Under the pieces are notes generated by a model. The model saw nothing but the letters and a program-made list of their open reading frames with translations. It had not been told where the DNA came from and did no database searches. A program made the position numbers and the translations under genes. A stretch of 64,000 nt of DNA from Datnioides undecimradiatus (taxonomy: Eukaryota; Chordata; Actinopteri; Lobotiformes; Datnioididae), in contig WARS01000036.1 in assembly GCA_008933995.1 (NCBI GenBank), forward strand, positions 6,858,419 to 6,922,418, written 5' to 3'. Positions 45,746 through 58,229 of this stretch are shown piece after piece. Numbering within the stretch: position 1 is the first letter of the stretch; every line of letters starts with the position of its first letter.

Positions 45746-48434
45746 TTAACTGTCTTTGTCTAGTGTCGCAGTGGCCAGAGTCACTGTAGTGATGGGCTGA
45801 CCGATGCCATGCATCTGCATGCGAGCCAGTTTCTTCTGTTCGCACTCCGTCACCAGGTTGTTGAGCTCGGCAGCACTGTAGCCAATCAGAGTTCTCAGAT
45901 CGCACACAAACTTGTAGACAAAGCGTTTGCCCTGCACCTTGCTGATCATGTCTCCATCGTAATAATACCTAAAGAAAAATATGAAAGGGGAACAATTTTA
46001 CATGAGAGTTTACTCATTAAATAACTGTTGTTACAGTTGTATAGCTGTAACAGTAACCAACTGAAGCATTCCTTTAAAAAGAAATATAGAAAAAACAAAC
46101 CTGAGGGCTCTACTGAGTTTCTCATAGTTCATTGTGGGCTTGTTCTTGCGCTGGCCCCACTTCTGTGCCACGAGTTCTGGCTGGTTGAGTTTGAACTCGC
46201 CCTCCTCGCCCACCCAGGAGATGCAGTCTCTTGCATCCTTGTCTGTCAGCAGCTCCAGAAGGAACTGCCACAACTGGATCTGTCCATTGTTACCTAGCAC
46301 CAGAGAAGCACAGCATTCGGTGTTACACGGTGGAAAGAGTTGTGAAAATTACACTAAACACAAAATAATAATAATGCACCACAACAGGAATTTGAGAAAA
46401 CATATTGCAGCTGGAACAAAAACATTTTTTCTTAACAATGGATGGACTGGCTTTTTAACTCATTAAAAAAATTGCATTGACTGTTTTCCATAGGCAGAAA
46501 AAATGAATTAAATTAAGCAGATTTATTAATCTACTGATTATTCATTTGTTACACCTCAAAGCCTGGGTTTCTTTCCCATTTCACACCTCGATCGTCAGCT
46601 TTGTAAAATTAAAAGATGTGGCGCACCACTCGTCCTCCAAAAATGTATTTTCTGTGCTTTCAGGCTTTTTGAAACAGAAGAAGCCGTCTGTATTAACACA
46701 ACACAGAGACTTTGTGGAGGGAGTTCTACCTGTGCGGTTGCCAGGTGAGCTGCGCTCCTCTCCTCCTGAAATGCGGGGAGCCCTGGGGCCTCGACTTTGC
46801 TTCAAAACCTTTATGGCAGTGGGTGTGCTCACTTGGGCTGGGATTATCTGCACAGCTGGAAACACAGACATATAAATTAAAAGATGAACAAAACATTGAT
46901 GATTAAAACAACTTCCACTGTTTTGAATTTCACTTAAGCTTATCACATTTCATTTATTTTAAAACATAAAGACTTTGTTCATTATGTTGTACGTAGGGCT
47001 ATTCAATCATTACTTACGTTGATCAATGGTGACTGTAGCGTCCCCTCCAGACTGGTCCTGGCTTGCCAAAACATCTGAAATAAATACAATAGATGAGGCC
47101 ATTCATTTCTACCTCTGCTGACGCCCCTGAACCACACTGTCAACCATCGACAATGTGTAAGAACTGAACACATGCAGTCCAAACACCTAACGTAACTCTA
47201 TCTGACTTACATTTGCGTAGCAGTTCAAGGTGACTCCAGAGTATTTCTCCATTGGGCACTTTCTGAAGGAACTCTTCCTGGTTGAATGCACAGAGGTCAC
47301 GACCTGGGATATGAATGCTGCCTATTTCCATCTCATCGATGTTAAACTCCTTCATCACCCACACAGCCCAGTGGATCACTTGGTCAGCTGTCCAGAGCAC
47401 AGGGTCTGGGGAGAAAGATCCCGTGTTTACTTGTCACCACATGAAGTATCGTTTTTTTTTTTTTTTCCCCAAATAATGTATTTTATTTAAGTGCTACTGA
47501 CCATATGGTATCCCCAGGCGAACCTGCTCTTTGCGGTAGCCTTCAAGTGCTGCAGCCCAGCGTGTAACCTGCTCTGATGTCTCGTCAGACAGGCCAGACC
47601 GCTCCACAGCAATGAGCTGACCCTCTTCCACCAGAGCTCCATCCTCTCCAGCTGCATCTGGATCAATCACCACCTCGACTGTTTCTACCGGCTTTACAAT
47701 TTCCAAAATGTTCAGCTTCTCCTCACCTACACAAGGGAAAAGACAAAATGAGTATGGTTGAATTATGTATAAGTAAATCTGAATTTGGACATGAACAACA
47801 ATATATGGCTATATATTTTCAGGTCTTTGAAGCCTCCTCTCAGTACCTGGTTTGGTTATTATCTGCAGACTGAGCTGCACTGTGCCATCTGTCTTAACTC
47901 CCTGATCGAAGAGGCTGTGATCAGGATGAAGCTACAAAGAAGATCACAACAGACCAGATGCATCAGTGGTGAAGAAACAGACAGCTCAAAGTTCTCTGCA
48001 AAACAAAGTAACTATCAGAGCCACATTACACCTTAAACTTTGTGTTTTTGACAGCAGAAAATTTACAGGATCAAACAAGGATCTTGATGTGTTCTATTTC
48101 TCTACATTGTTACCTGAATGTCCTGCAAGCAGATGTCATATGCATCCAAAGAGATTTGGAGTCGGGGCTCCAAAAGCTTCTTCAAATTGCCAACTGGCTC
48201 ATTAATGTCAATATCTTGTTGAATTAAATCTGATGCAGTGATGGTCTGTTCCTCTACACTAAAGGCAAAAGAAAATTAATTTAAAAAATAGATATAACAA
48301 TGTGTAGATGCTAAATGTGCAAGTTTACGTAATTGATATTACCACCATCTTGCTTACCCTTCCTCCAAGCATGCCTGTTTCTCCCGTTCATCAATCTCGA
48401 TTTCTATCATCTCTTCGGGCTCACTTTTAGACAT
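45746..48434 (-). CDS. gabpa: GA-binding protein alpha (ETS transcription factor)
   Basis: Nine minus-strand coding exons: 48358-48434, 48114-48258, 47847-47931, 47502-47726, 47211-47405, 47018-47074, 46730-46855, 46101-46293 and 45746-45968. They join in phase to 441 residues (human 454). Role: the DNA-binding subunit of the GABP/NRF-2 heterotetramer, activating CCGGAAGT promoters of mitochondrial, ribosomal and housekeeping genes in the nucleus. Seen: acidic N-terminus [10 protein letters not shown]; ubiquitin-like OST domain with [16 protein letters not shown]; pointed/SAM domain with GIPYGDPVLW and [14 protein letters not shown] domain with [18 protein letters not shown] and LSRALRYYYDGD; and a C-terminal GABPbeta-binding helix region. 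The acceptor of coding exon 2 is the CTTTAG at 48259-48264, because the nearer AG breaks the frame. Ser replaces a redox cysteine at about residue 377. A non-coding first exon is likely, since a CTTTCACAG acceptor precedes the start. Confidence 0.96.
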
Positions 48435-48528
48435 TCTGTTTTATGCAGATAGAGCCAAGCTGTGAAAGACATCATGAACTATACTTCATATGTTTTACAA
48501 TGACTAACTTTCTGTTGATCAACTAATC

Positions 48529-48610
48529 CAGTGTTTCTAAAATGGGGTTATATGTACCCCTAGGGGTGCATTGGAGTACTGCAGGGTGTCCGTGAGATTT
48601 ATATAAAAAA
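48529..48610 (+). repeat. hAT-like DNA transposon terminal fragment
   Basis: CAGTGTTTCTAAAATGGGG followed by CCCCTAGGGGTGCATTGGAG and GCAGGGTGTCCGTGAG resembles the CAGTGGTTCTCAAA-type ends of hAT/Charlie-like non-autonomous elements. No matching opposite end was found, so it looks like a decayed fragment. Confidence 0.4.
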
Positions 48611-49700
48611 GGCCATTTTTAAAATATCAGTTATGCAGTGATGCTAAAATAATTCTGAGTTTAAAACAAAGAGTAAGTTGAGTTTAGAACAAACACAAAA
48701 CCATATGCAACTTATCAAAAAGATACTACAATAGTATCATATAATTATAATTATTTCATAAAAGGAAGTGGTTTGTCATGTATAAAGTGGTGGATTCTAA
48801 ACATTGTAAATGTAGCATTTCAGTTTTTATATTAAATGATGATGGCACAGTGATTTACTGGACCCCCTCACACAGGCCTATTTTAAGCTATACTGTACAA
48901 GAATATTTTGTGCTATTTTGTGTAATTAAAAGTGAGTAGACTATTGAAAAGTGTTCGTTTTACTTAATCACTGATAAATTGTTGAAGATATAATTTTAAT
49001 GATACCATAAACATTTTAAATTATTTTAAACGATTTTAACTGAACGTTCACTAAACAGGATAGATCCACTATATGTCACTCTAAGAACACTTGTGATTTT
49101 TTAAACGATCCTTCTGTAATTGGAAGATGTAGTAGAACAACCAACAAAAATTTCAAAAGTGTGAATAACTGATGTCTAAAAAAATAAGCATATTTCGGGT
49201 TTAGCATGGAAAATTGCCGTCAGTCGGTTACGATTCCATGATGTCAATATGAAACAAAAGTTAAGGTTTATTATTATAAAAGGCCTTTCAGCCTCGACCC
49301 CTCATTGGCCGTCTGGGACAGTTCACCGACTGCTCCAACTGCTAACGTTAGCCAACTCGAGGGCGAGGCTTTGGCGTCTAAAGGCCAACTGATAGGCCAT
49401 TAGTGTCCAAAAATAGTGTCCAAATATACGTACGCGTTACAAACGCGTGTTTTAAAAATACACAAACTATGATTTATACATTAGGCTACACGTGTGGGCA
49501 CACTGAAGGTGGTCAACAGTGAAGCAAGTTAGCTACTATTTTGCAAGCGAATGCTGCGCGGGGCGAGGCAGCCCATTACACAACCGTTGGTCCCCGCGTG
49601 CTAAACAACGGTTAAAATATCCTACAAACATACTGCGCGTCATTACTTAAACAAATCTTTCTTTTATCACACTTTAACTCGGCTCGTAGAAAACTTTTAA

Positions 49701-49760
49701 AACGGAAATAGAATAAACGGAAACAAAACAGCATAGGGCAAATGGAAAGGAGCCGGAAAT
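49701..49760. promoter_or_regulatory. gabpa: Cluster of ETS/GABP-like sites in the gabpa 5' region
   Basis: ACGGAAAT, ACGGAAAC and CCGGAAAT occur within 60 bp upstream of gabpa. All have the GGAA core of ETS factors, and the last is close to the GABP consensus. This would fit autoregulation, which is an inference only. Confidence 0.4.
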
Positions 49761-52531
49761 CCTGGCTAAGGTTTACAGCGTTGCAAGACTTCCGAGAGCA
49801 GCCGTGATAAATACGATAGAAGCTTCAGGGGAAATCTACCACCACGAAGCGGGTGCTATGTCGCTATTACACTAAAATGACGATCGGTATAACACAAATT
49901 GCAACTGTACAGAGAAGTATGGACCAAAAAGCATTTCTGTAGTCTCTGGATGTATACGCACTGTGTGTTTGTTGCTGGACGACGATGAGCCCCGCCGCAG
50001 CCTCTGCTTCACTGTGCCTGCTTTACTGTTAGCTACCCAGCTAACGCTAACTGGTATAACTGAGTTTGTCCTTAAATAATCTAATATAGTTTCGTTTCCC
50101 AGATATCGAGGAAGGAGCAAGAGCAGCAGTTGGAGCCCGTGTATCCGGCGTTAATCTAGCTTTAGTGGTAGTAGGTTCATGGTCTCTGGATATTTACTCT
50201 GAATTATTACTCGAATGTAGGCGGCCCTTCTTACTCAGCTAGCTAAATAGGAATCGACAACAGCCAGCTAGCTAGTGAGCTACAAAATAGCGGGAAGAAC
50301 GCACGTACGACAAACACGCAACTTAAACGACCACGATTTTGTTCACTTTCTTCAGAACCGACGCATCTATCTGAAATATTCATACCTCTTAAAATGCAGG
50401 TCTCGGAAGATGATGGAGTATGTTCAACTGTAGTGGACTAGCAGCCAAATTTCACACACAGACGATCATGCAAGTTTTTGGTCAACTACACACACTGGAG
50501 GGAGGGGCGGAGACTAACTGGCAAGACAGTTACCCTAAAACTTCTAGGGAAAACACAAGAGTGTTAGACTCCTGCGCGTCTTTTTTTCTCGCCCCTGGAC
50601 TTGATTTATGATTCTCAGTACAAGTGTGCGCCTGGCTGATTAATTAATTTTTAATCAAGTGGGCCTTCATGCTTTCCAATGAGTATATTTAAACGATATA
50701 CCCCCATACTGGAACAATTAAGTATTTTAAATATTTGCATTTTCTATGGGGGGCTGGGTAAAACAACAACAACAAAAGATTACATGTTTCCCCAACACAT
50801 TTTGCCCACAGTCCAACAAACCAACTTGTTATCCTTTGTTTAAGAATGAGCACTGTGCGAGCATTAACATAATATCAGTACTAGGGTAAACATACACTGC
50901 AGTTATCATTTCAGTATAAGAGACACCCAGGTGGAGTGACATGATTGCCAATACTAACGTTTTTATGTCTTAATTTGTAGGGTAAAAGCAATGGTACATA
51001 GTACACATTATTGAGGGTGGCCACTATGTTCACGTCGGTTTGTAAGGAACTGGCTACAAAAACTGATATTTATTGACGCATATTGCCTGTCAGCAACCAA
51101 GATTTCCATTTCCTATTATTTACATTATACTGTATTTATTGTTGAATCAAGGAACTGATTATTTTTCATTACTTTTAATCTCTCTTTAAATATTATCTGA
51201 AGAACAAACAAATATATGTAGATATTATGTCTGTGATTACCAGTCATACTTGTAACTCATGACTTTTCTGAAATCTGAAATCCACAAAATTGTAAATTTT
51301 ATTTAATAAATTCTTGATGAAATTAAAGTGGCTTTGCTTGTGGCATAAAAATTGACAGGGGGTGTGACGTGTTTATGTGTCTCATTCTTATGTGTCAATG
51401 ATGATAACTAAGATTTGTCCTAATAGCCATGTGGAAACAGCAAGAATACTTGTAAGTGGTACAAGAAGACCAACTTAATTTTATGATCCATGTGTATAAT
51501 TTACGCTTTAATGAGAAAATATGAATGTGCACTCCCTTAGACTGTAGTTACACCAACTACTCAGGATAAAATTAGGTTTATTGTATTTATACACAACAAA
51601 CATGTCTCAATATAACACATTTATATAAAGGAAATGTAAACAGTATAAAAAGACTCTGCCATATAACAGACCATTAAAGTCAAAGAATAGTAGTAGTTAC
51701 TTTTTAAAATTACTATATATCGGACAAGTTTAAATTTCCACGTTGGAATGCAGGATAGTGGTTTGGTAGTAGACAGTTTGATAGGTATGGATGCCACACT
51801 GGCAGTGATTCTTCCAGAGGCCTATTTGTTTCAGGGGCTGGCTTTATACATCATGCGTTAGATTTGCATGGTTGTCCTCGAAATTTCAGCAAACGGGCAT
51901 ATGTCAAATATAAATGACAGATTTGACTAAGTGTCACTGCACATCGACGAGTCCATTGTATGCATGTGTGAAAGCAACTCTTGTTTCGAAAGTCAAGGTC
52001 GAGACGGAAATGACCGATTTGTCGAATATTTCCGGTATGAGTTTGTTGCTTTCAAAATAAAAGAAATTATTTAGTTATCGCTGAGATGAATGAAACATTT
52101 GAATATGCTTTAAAACGCTTTAACGATTTTAAAGATATCTCGTTAAGTAACCAAGTAAAACTTGTGTGGCTGGCTTTGATGACAGTGACAATAAATATAA
52201 CGTGCTAACAGAGTATTTTGACATGTGCACACGAGTTCAGTTATGGACTCTAAACCATCGCAGTTCAATCCTCAACTTCCCGACGCAGTGTCCATCAAAA
52301 CTACACATTGTCAGCTCATGCGATGTTTTAGTACTGCATGTTAGTCTGTAATTGAATTTAAAAATATCAATTATTTCAAGCACATTTTGTCTGAGTATAT
52401 TGGATTGCCTGGGTGCCTAATTAATCGTTTTATGTCAATATAATTTATGCAGGCTTTGTGCCAAAATTCTGCTTTGGTTAGCAGCCAGTTAGCGTTTATA
52501 TAGATTGCACATTTATTGTCAAGGAGGTGGG

Positions 52532-52539
52532 CCGGAAGT
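52532..52539 (+). promoter_or_regulatory. u2af1: Consensus GABP/ETS site in the u2af1 promoter
   Basis: CCGGAAGT, a perfect GABP/ETS octamer, lies 39 bp upstream of the u2af1 start codon, where TATA-less housekeeping promoters often place it. CAAGATGGCAG over the start codon resembles a YY1 initiator-type site. Confidence 0.55.
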
Positions 52540-52577
52540 TGTCATCGTTGCTGTTGGTTGAACACAGGCGAGCCAAG

Positions 52578-55500
52578 ATGGCAGAGTACCTGGCATCCAT
52601 TTTTGGGACAGAGAAAGATAAGTAAGTGGTTAACGTGCATTTTTTGATGGTTAAAACATTTTTAGTGAACTGTTTCTTTCAAAGTACTCTTTGACTGACC
52701 AGTAAATATCTATAGAGTGGTGTTTGTAGTCCTTAGCTGGTACCGTTACACTGGCTTTAGCAACTAACAGCTAAGTTAGTGCTAGCAGGCTAGCTAATGC
52801 TGTTACCGCGCCGCTGCTGCTAGCTCTTTCAACGTCCTGGTGCGCAGCGGTGCTAGCATGGTCAGAAAACAAAATCAAAAAGAATAGCTTACCAAATGAC
52901 AACCACTTTAAGAATTAATCATGAGTTAAGGGGATACACGAAACAGTACCCAGTTTCGAGTTAGCTAACCCCAGTTAGTTTCTTTCTGAAATCCATAGGA
53001 GTCTTTGTTACAGCGGGAAATACTTGAATGGACATCACTGAGCAAGCTTTGCACTGGGCTATCAAGCAAGTAAACTGTCCCCCAGTAGCAAAACTTATAT
53101 CCCAGAGTGCTACCCATCGTTTAGGGAAGTGAATTCAAAGCAAAGCTCATTAATGAGAGAGATTTACAGTGTGTCTCGTAGCCATATTATTAGTACTTTG
53201 AAAGCTATTTCATTCAAACCTCTGTTTCTACTGCCATTCGTTTTTCTTCTTGTGCTAACGGCAGCTGTTGCTAGGAGACAGCTCATGCCATGCTCCCATC
53301 GCAATCTACACTCAGCAATGTAAAACCCAGACACTAACCTTTACAAACTTACTGCCAGAGCTGATGGTTAAGCATATCTTGTTGAGTTAAAGATTTTTTT
53401 TAAGTCCACACCTTTTGGTTAATGTCTCAGTAATGCAGAAAATAGTTCTCCATTAACGAAATTTGCTGGTTGCAGCTGTAACTGTGTGTTTGCTGCTTTT
53501 CTTGTCGCTCTTGATATTATGAGATTTTGGCTGTGAAGAAATAAGACAAAGTTAACAGTTTTAAATATGTCATGTCTATGGCAACTGTGGACAAAAATAA
53601 TTAATACTTGAAAAAATAAGCAGAAGATTAAGAGATATTGGAAAATAATAAATGGTTGCAGCTTTAGGCAAATATGAATGGACACTAGGGCTAATTTCTT
53701 TTTTTTTAATGTTGATACCAAAGCAATATTTTTGTCATACTTTTCATAATGCTAATCACAAGCTAGCAATGTAATCAAATTCAGAAACAATATGAATATA
53801 TATTGGACAGGCTCTGCCAGAGTCCCAACTCAATCACATCAAAAACCTATGGTTATAATCTACTGTTGTTGTTTTGTGAAAATGTGAATAAAAAAAAAAA
53901 ACAGTTTATTTCTCCATCAGGGTGTCTTACCATCTTTTGACACTTCTGCTATTAGCCAGAATAAACTGAATGGTCTAATGATTGTTCACGTTAAAAAAAA
54001 AAAAACCCCAATGTGTATGTGCAGGCAGGACTTTATGTACTCAAGTCACCACAGATCATCTGCTTTAAAGGATAGAATGAATAGAGATGTCTTCAGTTAG
54101 TCCAAACAGATGCATAATGAGCATTGTTCCTCTCCTTCTGTCAACATAACATTTTGTTTTAATGCCCTTTATTATTGCCTCTTTTCTCCAGGGTCAACTG
54201 CTCATTTTATTTTAAAATCGGTGCGTGCCGACATGGTGACCGGTGCTCCAGATTACACAATAAGCCAACGTTCAGCCAGGTAAGATCATTCTTTTGTACT
54301 CCAGAATGTGCTAATATTTCACAGATCACAAACTCATCACCTTTTGGCAAAAATCACCATTTTAGCAGTTCACTATCAAAACTTGAAGTAGGCTCGTACA
54401 AGGTGTGATCAACATGTCCTCCTGACCTGACACATCAATTTCCCTCTTTGGTAATGTGAACTTTTCCACTGCTCATTCTGCTGTTTGGTCTCTGGGTCCT
54501 AGCCAGTGACCATTAACATGAAGCTTGAGTTTGACACTGATTGAGTTTGCTCTGTGCTGAAGGTCCATGGTGACAATGCACAAATGCACAAAGGAGGCAT
54601 CACTGACATGCCACTGCAGATGCTCACACTACAGCCCAAAACACGGATCTTGCTTGTGATAATGCAGCGTAACTCTTAAACGCACATTTTTATGTTTCAG
54701 ACAATTGCCCTTCTTAACATTTACCGGAACCCTCAAAACAGTGCCCAGTCTGCTGATGGTCTGACTTGTAAGTATTTGAACCCATGACATGGATGCCATA
54801 TGCCTGTTTTATATAGGCATGTGTATCACAGAAGTCATTCCATACAATTATAAATAATTTTAATGTTTAGTTGTTTTGATTTTGCTGTTATGATCCTTTT
54901 TATAACCACTAGGTGCCATCAGTGACATGGAGATGCAGGAGCACTATGATGAGTTTTTTGAGGTAACTCATACCACTCTGGATATTGTCTTGATACTTGG
55001 CTTTTTTGAAAAACATAAATAAATAAATGAAATTCAAGTCCTTCCTTATTATTAAGTGTAAAATGTTCATCATTCATTTTTCCTTCCCACCTTTGCAGGA
55101 GGTCTTCACAGAGATGGAAGAAAAGTACGGAGAGGTGGAGGAAATGAATGTGTGCGACAACCTCGGGGATCACCTAGTAGGAAATGTCTATGTTAAGGTT
55201 GGTGTCAGTTCTAAAAGCCCTGGTGCGGCATCTGTAATGACGTGTTTTGTTTTTTTTAGCTTGGATACAGAGCCAGTGATTTTCTCTTAAACTAAACCTT
55301 GTCTGTGTTGTTTTTGTAGTTCCGGTATGAAGAGGACGCAGAGAAGGCTGTGATAGACCTGAATAATCGGTGGTTTAATGGACAACCCATCCACGCTGAG
55401 CTCTCTCCTGTCACAGACTTTAGAGAAGCCTGCTGTCGTCAGTATGAAATGGGGTGAGTGTTAAATTAGTGCACAACATGCCCAGTGAGGGTTTAAGCCA

Positions 55501-56710
55501 GAGATTACCATTGCAACAATGATTGGCTTAAGACAAGCTGCAAAATTGTCCAGTCTTCAGAAGCTGCGTGTATCTATTTCTCATCCCTCATAATATAAAG
55601 ACACAATAAAAACTCTGAGCAGGCTTTTCACTTTTAGAGTTTATAAACTCTAATAAGATTATGTGTTAGTTAAACCACACAATGAGGCTGTTGTAGTATT
55701 TTCAAACTGTAGTATGTAGTATTCTTGTTCCCTGCCAGAAATGCCTTTTAAGAGAGGGGTGGTGGGAATGACATACAAGTGAAGTTCGTTGTTGCCTCTT
55801 GAACACATTGGAAACCAAAATGCCTCAGACCTGTAAGGTCTACCTAGATAGCAGTTGAGCATTTGCAAATAGCTAATCCTAGCATATTCAACTATAGCTG
55901 TAATTAGTCACTTATAGTTAGAGTAGATCACCATTAATATTTCGCACGTCACATTAACTTGGCCTGTGGACAAATTTCTACATATTTTCTGTAACAAACA
56001 ACAAAGCAGTCTGACTAAAAACTAATGCACTAAATGCAAAAACCTTTTCAGCACTGAAGGAAGTCATCATGTTTTACATTTTTTCTAAACTTCACTCAGG
56101 ATTGTGATGTCGGGAATATGATTTCTTTGACAAGATTAATATTTTTTTTTTCTCAGTGGATGAAGCAGTGACCTTTCCTCTCTTCAGACACTACACGTTG
56201 TCATATCGTCTGATTTATAGATTCCAACCTAAAGCTTTTGGTCAAAGTCTCTTGTTAACTGTATCCACAGTATGCTGTGTGTCTTTGTAAGATGATATAA
56301 CATTAACATGTTCACCTCAGATATGATTCTTTTGCCATGTTGTTTTATTTTTCTCTGCTCTAACTGCTGCAAATTGCCGCCTCTCCACAGTGAATGCACT
56401 CGTGGTGGCTTCTGTAACTTCATGCATCTGAAGCCAATCTCACGAGAACTGAGGAGAGAGCTCTATGGACGTCGTAGGAAGGGGTACAAGCATATTCATT
56501 ACCCTTTACATCAGGCACTTAAGTAAGCTTGTCTGTGTAATTGTTTTCTTCCAGTTCATTCAACCACTCCCTCTTCTTTTATGCAGCCGTCATAGGTCTC
56601 GTTCTCGATCAAGAGAGAGGCGATCTCGCTCAAGGGACAGAGGTCGAGGAGGTGGCCGCGACCACGAGAGGCGTCGCTCCAGAGACAGAGAACGTTCAGG
56701 ACGATTCTGA
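52578..56710 (+). CDS. u2af1: U2 snRNP auxiliary factor 35 kDa subunit
   Basis: Eight exons: 52578-52621, 54192-54279, 54701-54767, 54913-54962, 55099-55197, 55320-55453, 56391-56483 and 56587-56710. They are all in phase and give 232 residues (human 240). Role: U2AF35 reads the AG of 3' splice sites and, with U2AF65, recruits U2 snRNP in the nucleus. Seen: first CCCH zinc finger (C18...H37, with Ser34 present), U2AF-homology RRM with [15 protein letters not shown] and [15 protein letters not shown], second CCCH finger [20 protein letters not shown], then an RS tail ending ERSGRF. The Gly run of the human RS tail is shorter here. The 67-nt third exon is of isoform-a type ([10 protein letters not shown]). 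Neighbours: gabpa head-to-head and cbs in tandem. Confidence 0.97.
52622..54191 (+). other. u2af1: u2af1 intron 1
   Basis: Intron of 1.6 kb after the 14-codon first exon, with A-runs near 53890 and 53993. No second gene was recognised. Confidence 0.8.
54280..54700 (+). other. u2af1: u2af1 intron 2
   Basis: Intron of 0.42 kb between the first zinc-finger exon and the 67-nt exon. I looked for a second, isoform-b-like 67-nt exon here and saw none. Confidence 0.7.
55454..56390 (+). other. u2af1: u2af1 intron 6
   Basis: Intron of 0.94 kb, AT-rich, with a T-rich run near 56145. No embedded feature was recognised. Confidence 0.8.
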
Positions 56711-56762
56711 ACCACAAGCCATGACTACTTGTCCTTCCCTCCCCGTATCCATCCCCAGTGGG

Positions 56763-56786
56763 TTTTTTTTTTTTTTTTTTTTTTTT
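56763..56786. repeat. T24 homopolymer in the u2af1 3' UTR
   Basis: Run of about 24 T, 52 nt past the u2af1 stop. Confidence 0.9.
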
Positions 56787-56882
56787 GTAAGTTTTGTACC
56801 CTTCCAACGGTACCTGATTTTGAAGCTGTGACAGCATTGATTAACTTGTTTTTTCTTGATATCTGAAAAAAAATTCACCTCC

Positions 56883-56888
56883 ATTAAA
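56883..56888 (+). terminator. u2af1: Candidate u2af1 poly(A) signal
   Basis: ATTAAA variant about 175 nt past the stop in T-rich sequence. It is the first plausible signal and would give a short 3' UTR. Confidence 0.4.
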
Positions 56889-57980
56889 TTTAACATTTTT
56901 ACTTAACGGGACTGAATCCTGAATCTTTCTTATTGTAAAAGTTATGATGGCAGTGTTTTCCTTATAGTTAGGCTTCCTGCTCCTGCTGAAAAACAGTAAG
57001 AACAAAATGTTCACACGTGATGACTCAGACTAAATGTAGTTCCTGGTTAGACTCCTCTCACAGGTAATTGCTGCAAACACGCTGATACATCATTAATACA
57101 GATAACCGCTGGCATTCCTGGACTCTTGTCCCGCACTCAAATCTGAAGCAAGCAAAAAGATTTAATCAAGGTTTCACTAGGTAAACACTAGCCAGACAAA
57201 ATTCAAATCAACCATAGTCCTTATTTCACACATTTTCCGAAAGGACAGTGTTTGTGTACTACATATGGTTTTATACCGTTTCCTGTGGTTCAAGGTTTCA
57301 CATCTCATAGAGCTGGATGACGGAAATTAGATCGTTCAACCATGGTGATTAATGCAGACTAATAAATACTACCTACTTAAATCATTCAAGTACATGAATA
57401 TAAATTGCAATTGTAGTGATTGTTTAATCTGTAGGATTGTTTAAGCCTTAACAGTACATGGACAGACATAAAGTCACAACAAAGCCCCAATAAATCCTGA
57501 TAAGGTGCAATGTGCTTAAACATTTTTCTTTCATGGAGAACATTGATTGGATATTTTAGTTTTATGATTCTGGAGTGATTTAGTTTGTTCCTCATAAAGT
57601 GTTTTTTCATATACATAGGTTCCTCTGTGTTACTGGTTATGCCAGAATGACTTGCTGTCATGCTCATACCAAAGACTATAAACACACATCAAATAATGAG
57701 GATTTTTCTCTGTATTTGTTATGATCGCTGCTTTATTGCAGTCTTGAGGTTGCAAGTCTGCTGATATATCTAGATATCTAGATTTCTCAGTTTGTCTGCA
57801 TTCTTTACCTCTCATTAGCAATGCTACAGATAAACACATTACACGGTTTAGTGATCCTTGACTCTTTTATGTCCTAATTTTGACTCTGTGCCAAGGAAAA
57901 TATCTGCAGAGGCCAGCAGTAAAAATGTGCTATGGATCTGGGTGTTCCCTGCCATCAAGAGATTGTGCTAGGCAATGTTT

Positions 57981-57994
57981 TTATATATATATAT

Positions 57995-58033
<39 letters not shown>

Positions 58034-58060
58034 AATGTGTGTGTGTATATGTATATATAC
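57981..58060. repeat. Compound TA/CA/TG palindromic microsatellite
   Basis: A TATATA run leads into about 17 CA units, then ATATAAAT, then GTGTGTGT and TATATGTATATATA. The right arm is roughly the inverse of the left, so it can fold back on itself. Confidence 0.85.
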
Positions 58061-58229
58061 TTACTCTTCTACCCCTTCAGATCTAAATAGAAATATGATC
58101 AGTTCAGATCAAACTAAACATTTTACAGTTATAGCCTATGTGGAGCTATTAAAATGTAGCTGTTGGAACTTAAAACAAACAGTGGTGAGTTCACTGAGCC
58201 ATGTTTTATCAGCTGATAATACAGTGAGA

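Larger units (their letters stand above)
48435..52577. other. Divergent gabpa/u2af1 intergenic region
   Basis: Head-to-head spacer of 4.1 kb. It should hold a gabpa 5' UTR intron and non-coding first exon, with the promoter perhaps at 49.6-50.3 kb, then AT-rich sequence, then the u2af1 promoter. No ATP5PF exon was found, although that gene sits head-to-head with GABPA in mammals. An old hAT-like repeat fragment lies at 48529. Confidence 0.5.

Noticed and set aside
54516-54700. Possible poison exon in u2af1 intron 2 after GGGTCCTAG
   Set aside because: The acceptor is acceptable, but no donor or homology defines an exon. It was only considered because mammalian U2AF1 makes NMD isoforms.
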